From contig NZ_JACHLK010000001.1 in assembly GCF_014207955.1 (NCBI RefSeq), forward strand, positions 310,001 to 374,000: a stretch of 64,000 nt of DNA. Direction: 5' to 3'. Positions 63,669-64,000 of the stretch are shown in pieces; the stretch's first letter is position 1; the number at the start of each line of letters is the position of its first letter. The translations under genes and the position numbers were made by a program. Below the pieces are notes generated by a model that had not been told where the DNA came from, searched no databases, and saw only the letters and a list, made by a program, of their open reading frames with translations. This DNA comes from Acidovorax soli. Lineage in GTDB: Bacteria > Pseudomonadota > Gammaproteobacteria > Burkholderiales > Burkholderiaceae_C.

Positions 63669-63940
63669 AGAACCTGGTCAAGGTCACTTTTGAGGCCGCG
63701 CAAGTCCCTTTTCGGGATGGGATGCAAGGCGCGGTGCGCAGCCGATAGCCCGTGCTATCGGCAAGCGCCGCAACGCCGCAGACCGCCCGAAAAGTGACTT
63801 GCCCTTCGGGTTGGAGTGAAATCGGGCGATTGGACGCCCCGGCTGCTTGCATGGGCATGAGCCCATGCGGCGCATCCGAAGCATCCACTCATCCCGATTG
63901 CACTCCAACGCGGCTGCAAAAGTGACCTTGACCAGGTTCT
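63669..63940. repeat. 272-bp nested inverted-repeat element (cloverleaf-like)
   Basis: Outer perfect 24-base arms (63669-63692, 63917-63940) enclose two large hairpins. Hairpin 1 (63702-63716 with 63786-63800, 14/15 matched) holds the core CCGATAGC-CCGT-GCTATCGG (63742-63761). Hairpin 2 (63807-63826 with 63893-63912, 18/20) holds GCATGGGC-ATGA-GCCCATGC (63849-63868). No protein is encoded. The core matches the 35-kb element. It could fold as a three-way junction in DNA or RNA. Confidence 0.8.
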
Positions 63941-64000
63941 TAGCCTTTCGTTGGAACAGGCTTCACGATAGGCGCTTGACCGCCCCGGATGCTTCGCCCA

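Overview
The window is a GC-rich, gene-dense bacterial chromosome segment. Gene content points to a betaproteobacterium of the order Burkholderiales, most likely family Comamonadaceae (Acidovorax or a relative). The clues are two Bug-type tricarboxylate-transporter receptors, a Burkholderia/Bordetella-type porin, a UbiM-type quinone hydroxylase, many LysR/TetR/GntR regulators and Liv-type ABC transporters. No rRNA, tRNA, prophage, transposase or CRISPR array was seen. This is core and metabolic chromosome with several repeat-like intergenic elements.

Layout. 1-10 kb: a cut YCII-type gene, two duplicated two-helix membrane proteins each with its own promoter motif and terminator, a LysR regulator, a phosphoesterase, a universal stress protein, a LysR/quinone-oxidoreductase divergent pair, a TetR gene, and an ArgP-like LysR divergent from a D-amino-acid dehydrogenase. 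9.4-21 kb: a cytochrome-b-like membrane protein, TetR, an M14 peptidase coupled to an alpha/beta hydrolase that lacks its nucleophile serine, a flavin reductase/MOSC pair, an FUSC transporter, a VOC protein, minCDE, an EamA exporter and pssA. 21-26 kb: an acyl-CoA synthetase, a Bug receptor and acetoacetyl-CoA synthetase. 26.6-31 kb: two large secreted proteins that share an unfamiliar N-terminal domain but carry different C-terminal folds.

31-43 kb: a TetR-controlled cassette (38-residue membrane peptide plus hydrolase) with two matching operators, ubiM, a zinc-ribbon protein, a thioesterase, an amidohydrolase lipoprotein, a porin, a second Bug receptor, and an aromatic-type flavin hydroxylase divergent from its LysR. 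43.1-53.5 kb: a divergent catabolic island. One arm encodes a Liv-type ABC importer whose permease and both ATPases are fused in one chain, an HpxZ/AtzH protein and an HpxW-like Ntn hydrolase. The other arm encodes an NTF2-like protein, a PuuE-like deacetylase, an amidase and a GntR regulator. A perfect palindrome lies in the central promoter and again inside the deacetylase gene. I infer import and hydrolysis of an amide or ureide compound.

53.8-64 kb: cobalamin adenosyltransferase, two divergent secreted EF-hand proteins, a triplicated terminator, a GntR plus polar-amino-acid ABC operon, a GlcD-type FAD oxidase, a membrane protein, a second phosphoesterase, an ABM/NIPSNAP pair, and finally a 272-bp nested inverted-repeat element. 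Dispersed repeats of two families, one placed directly at gene 3' ends, recur through the window.
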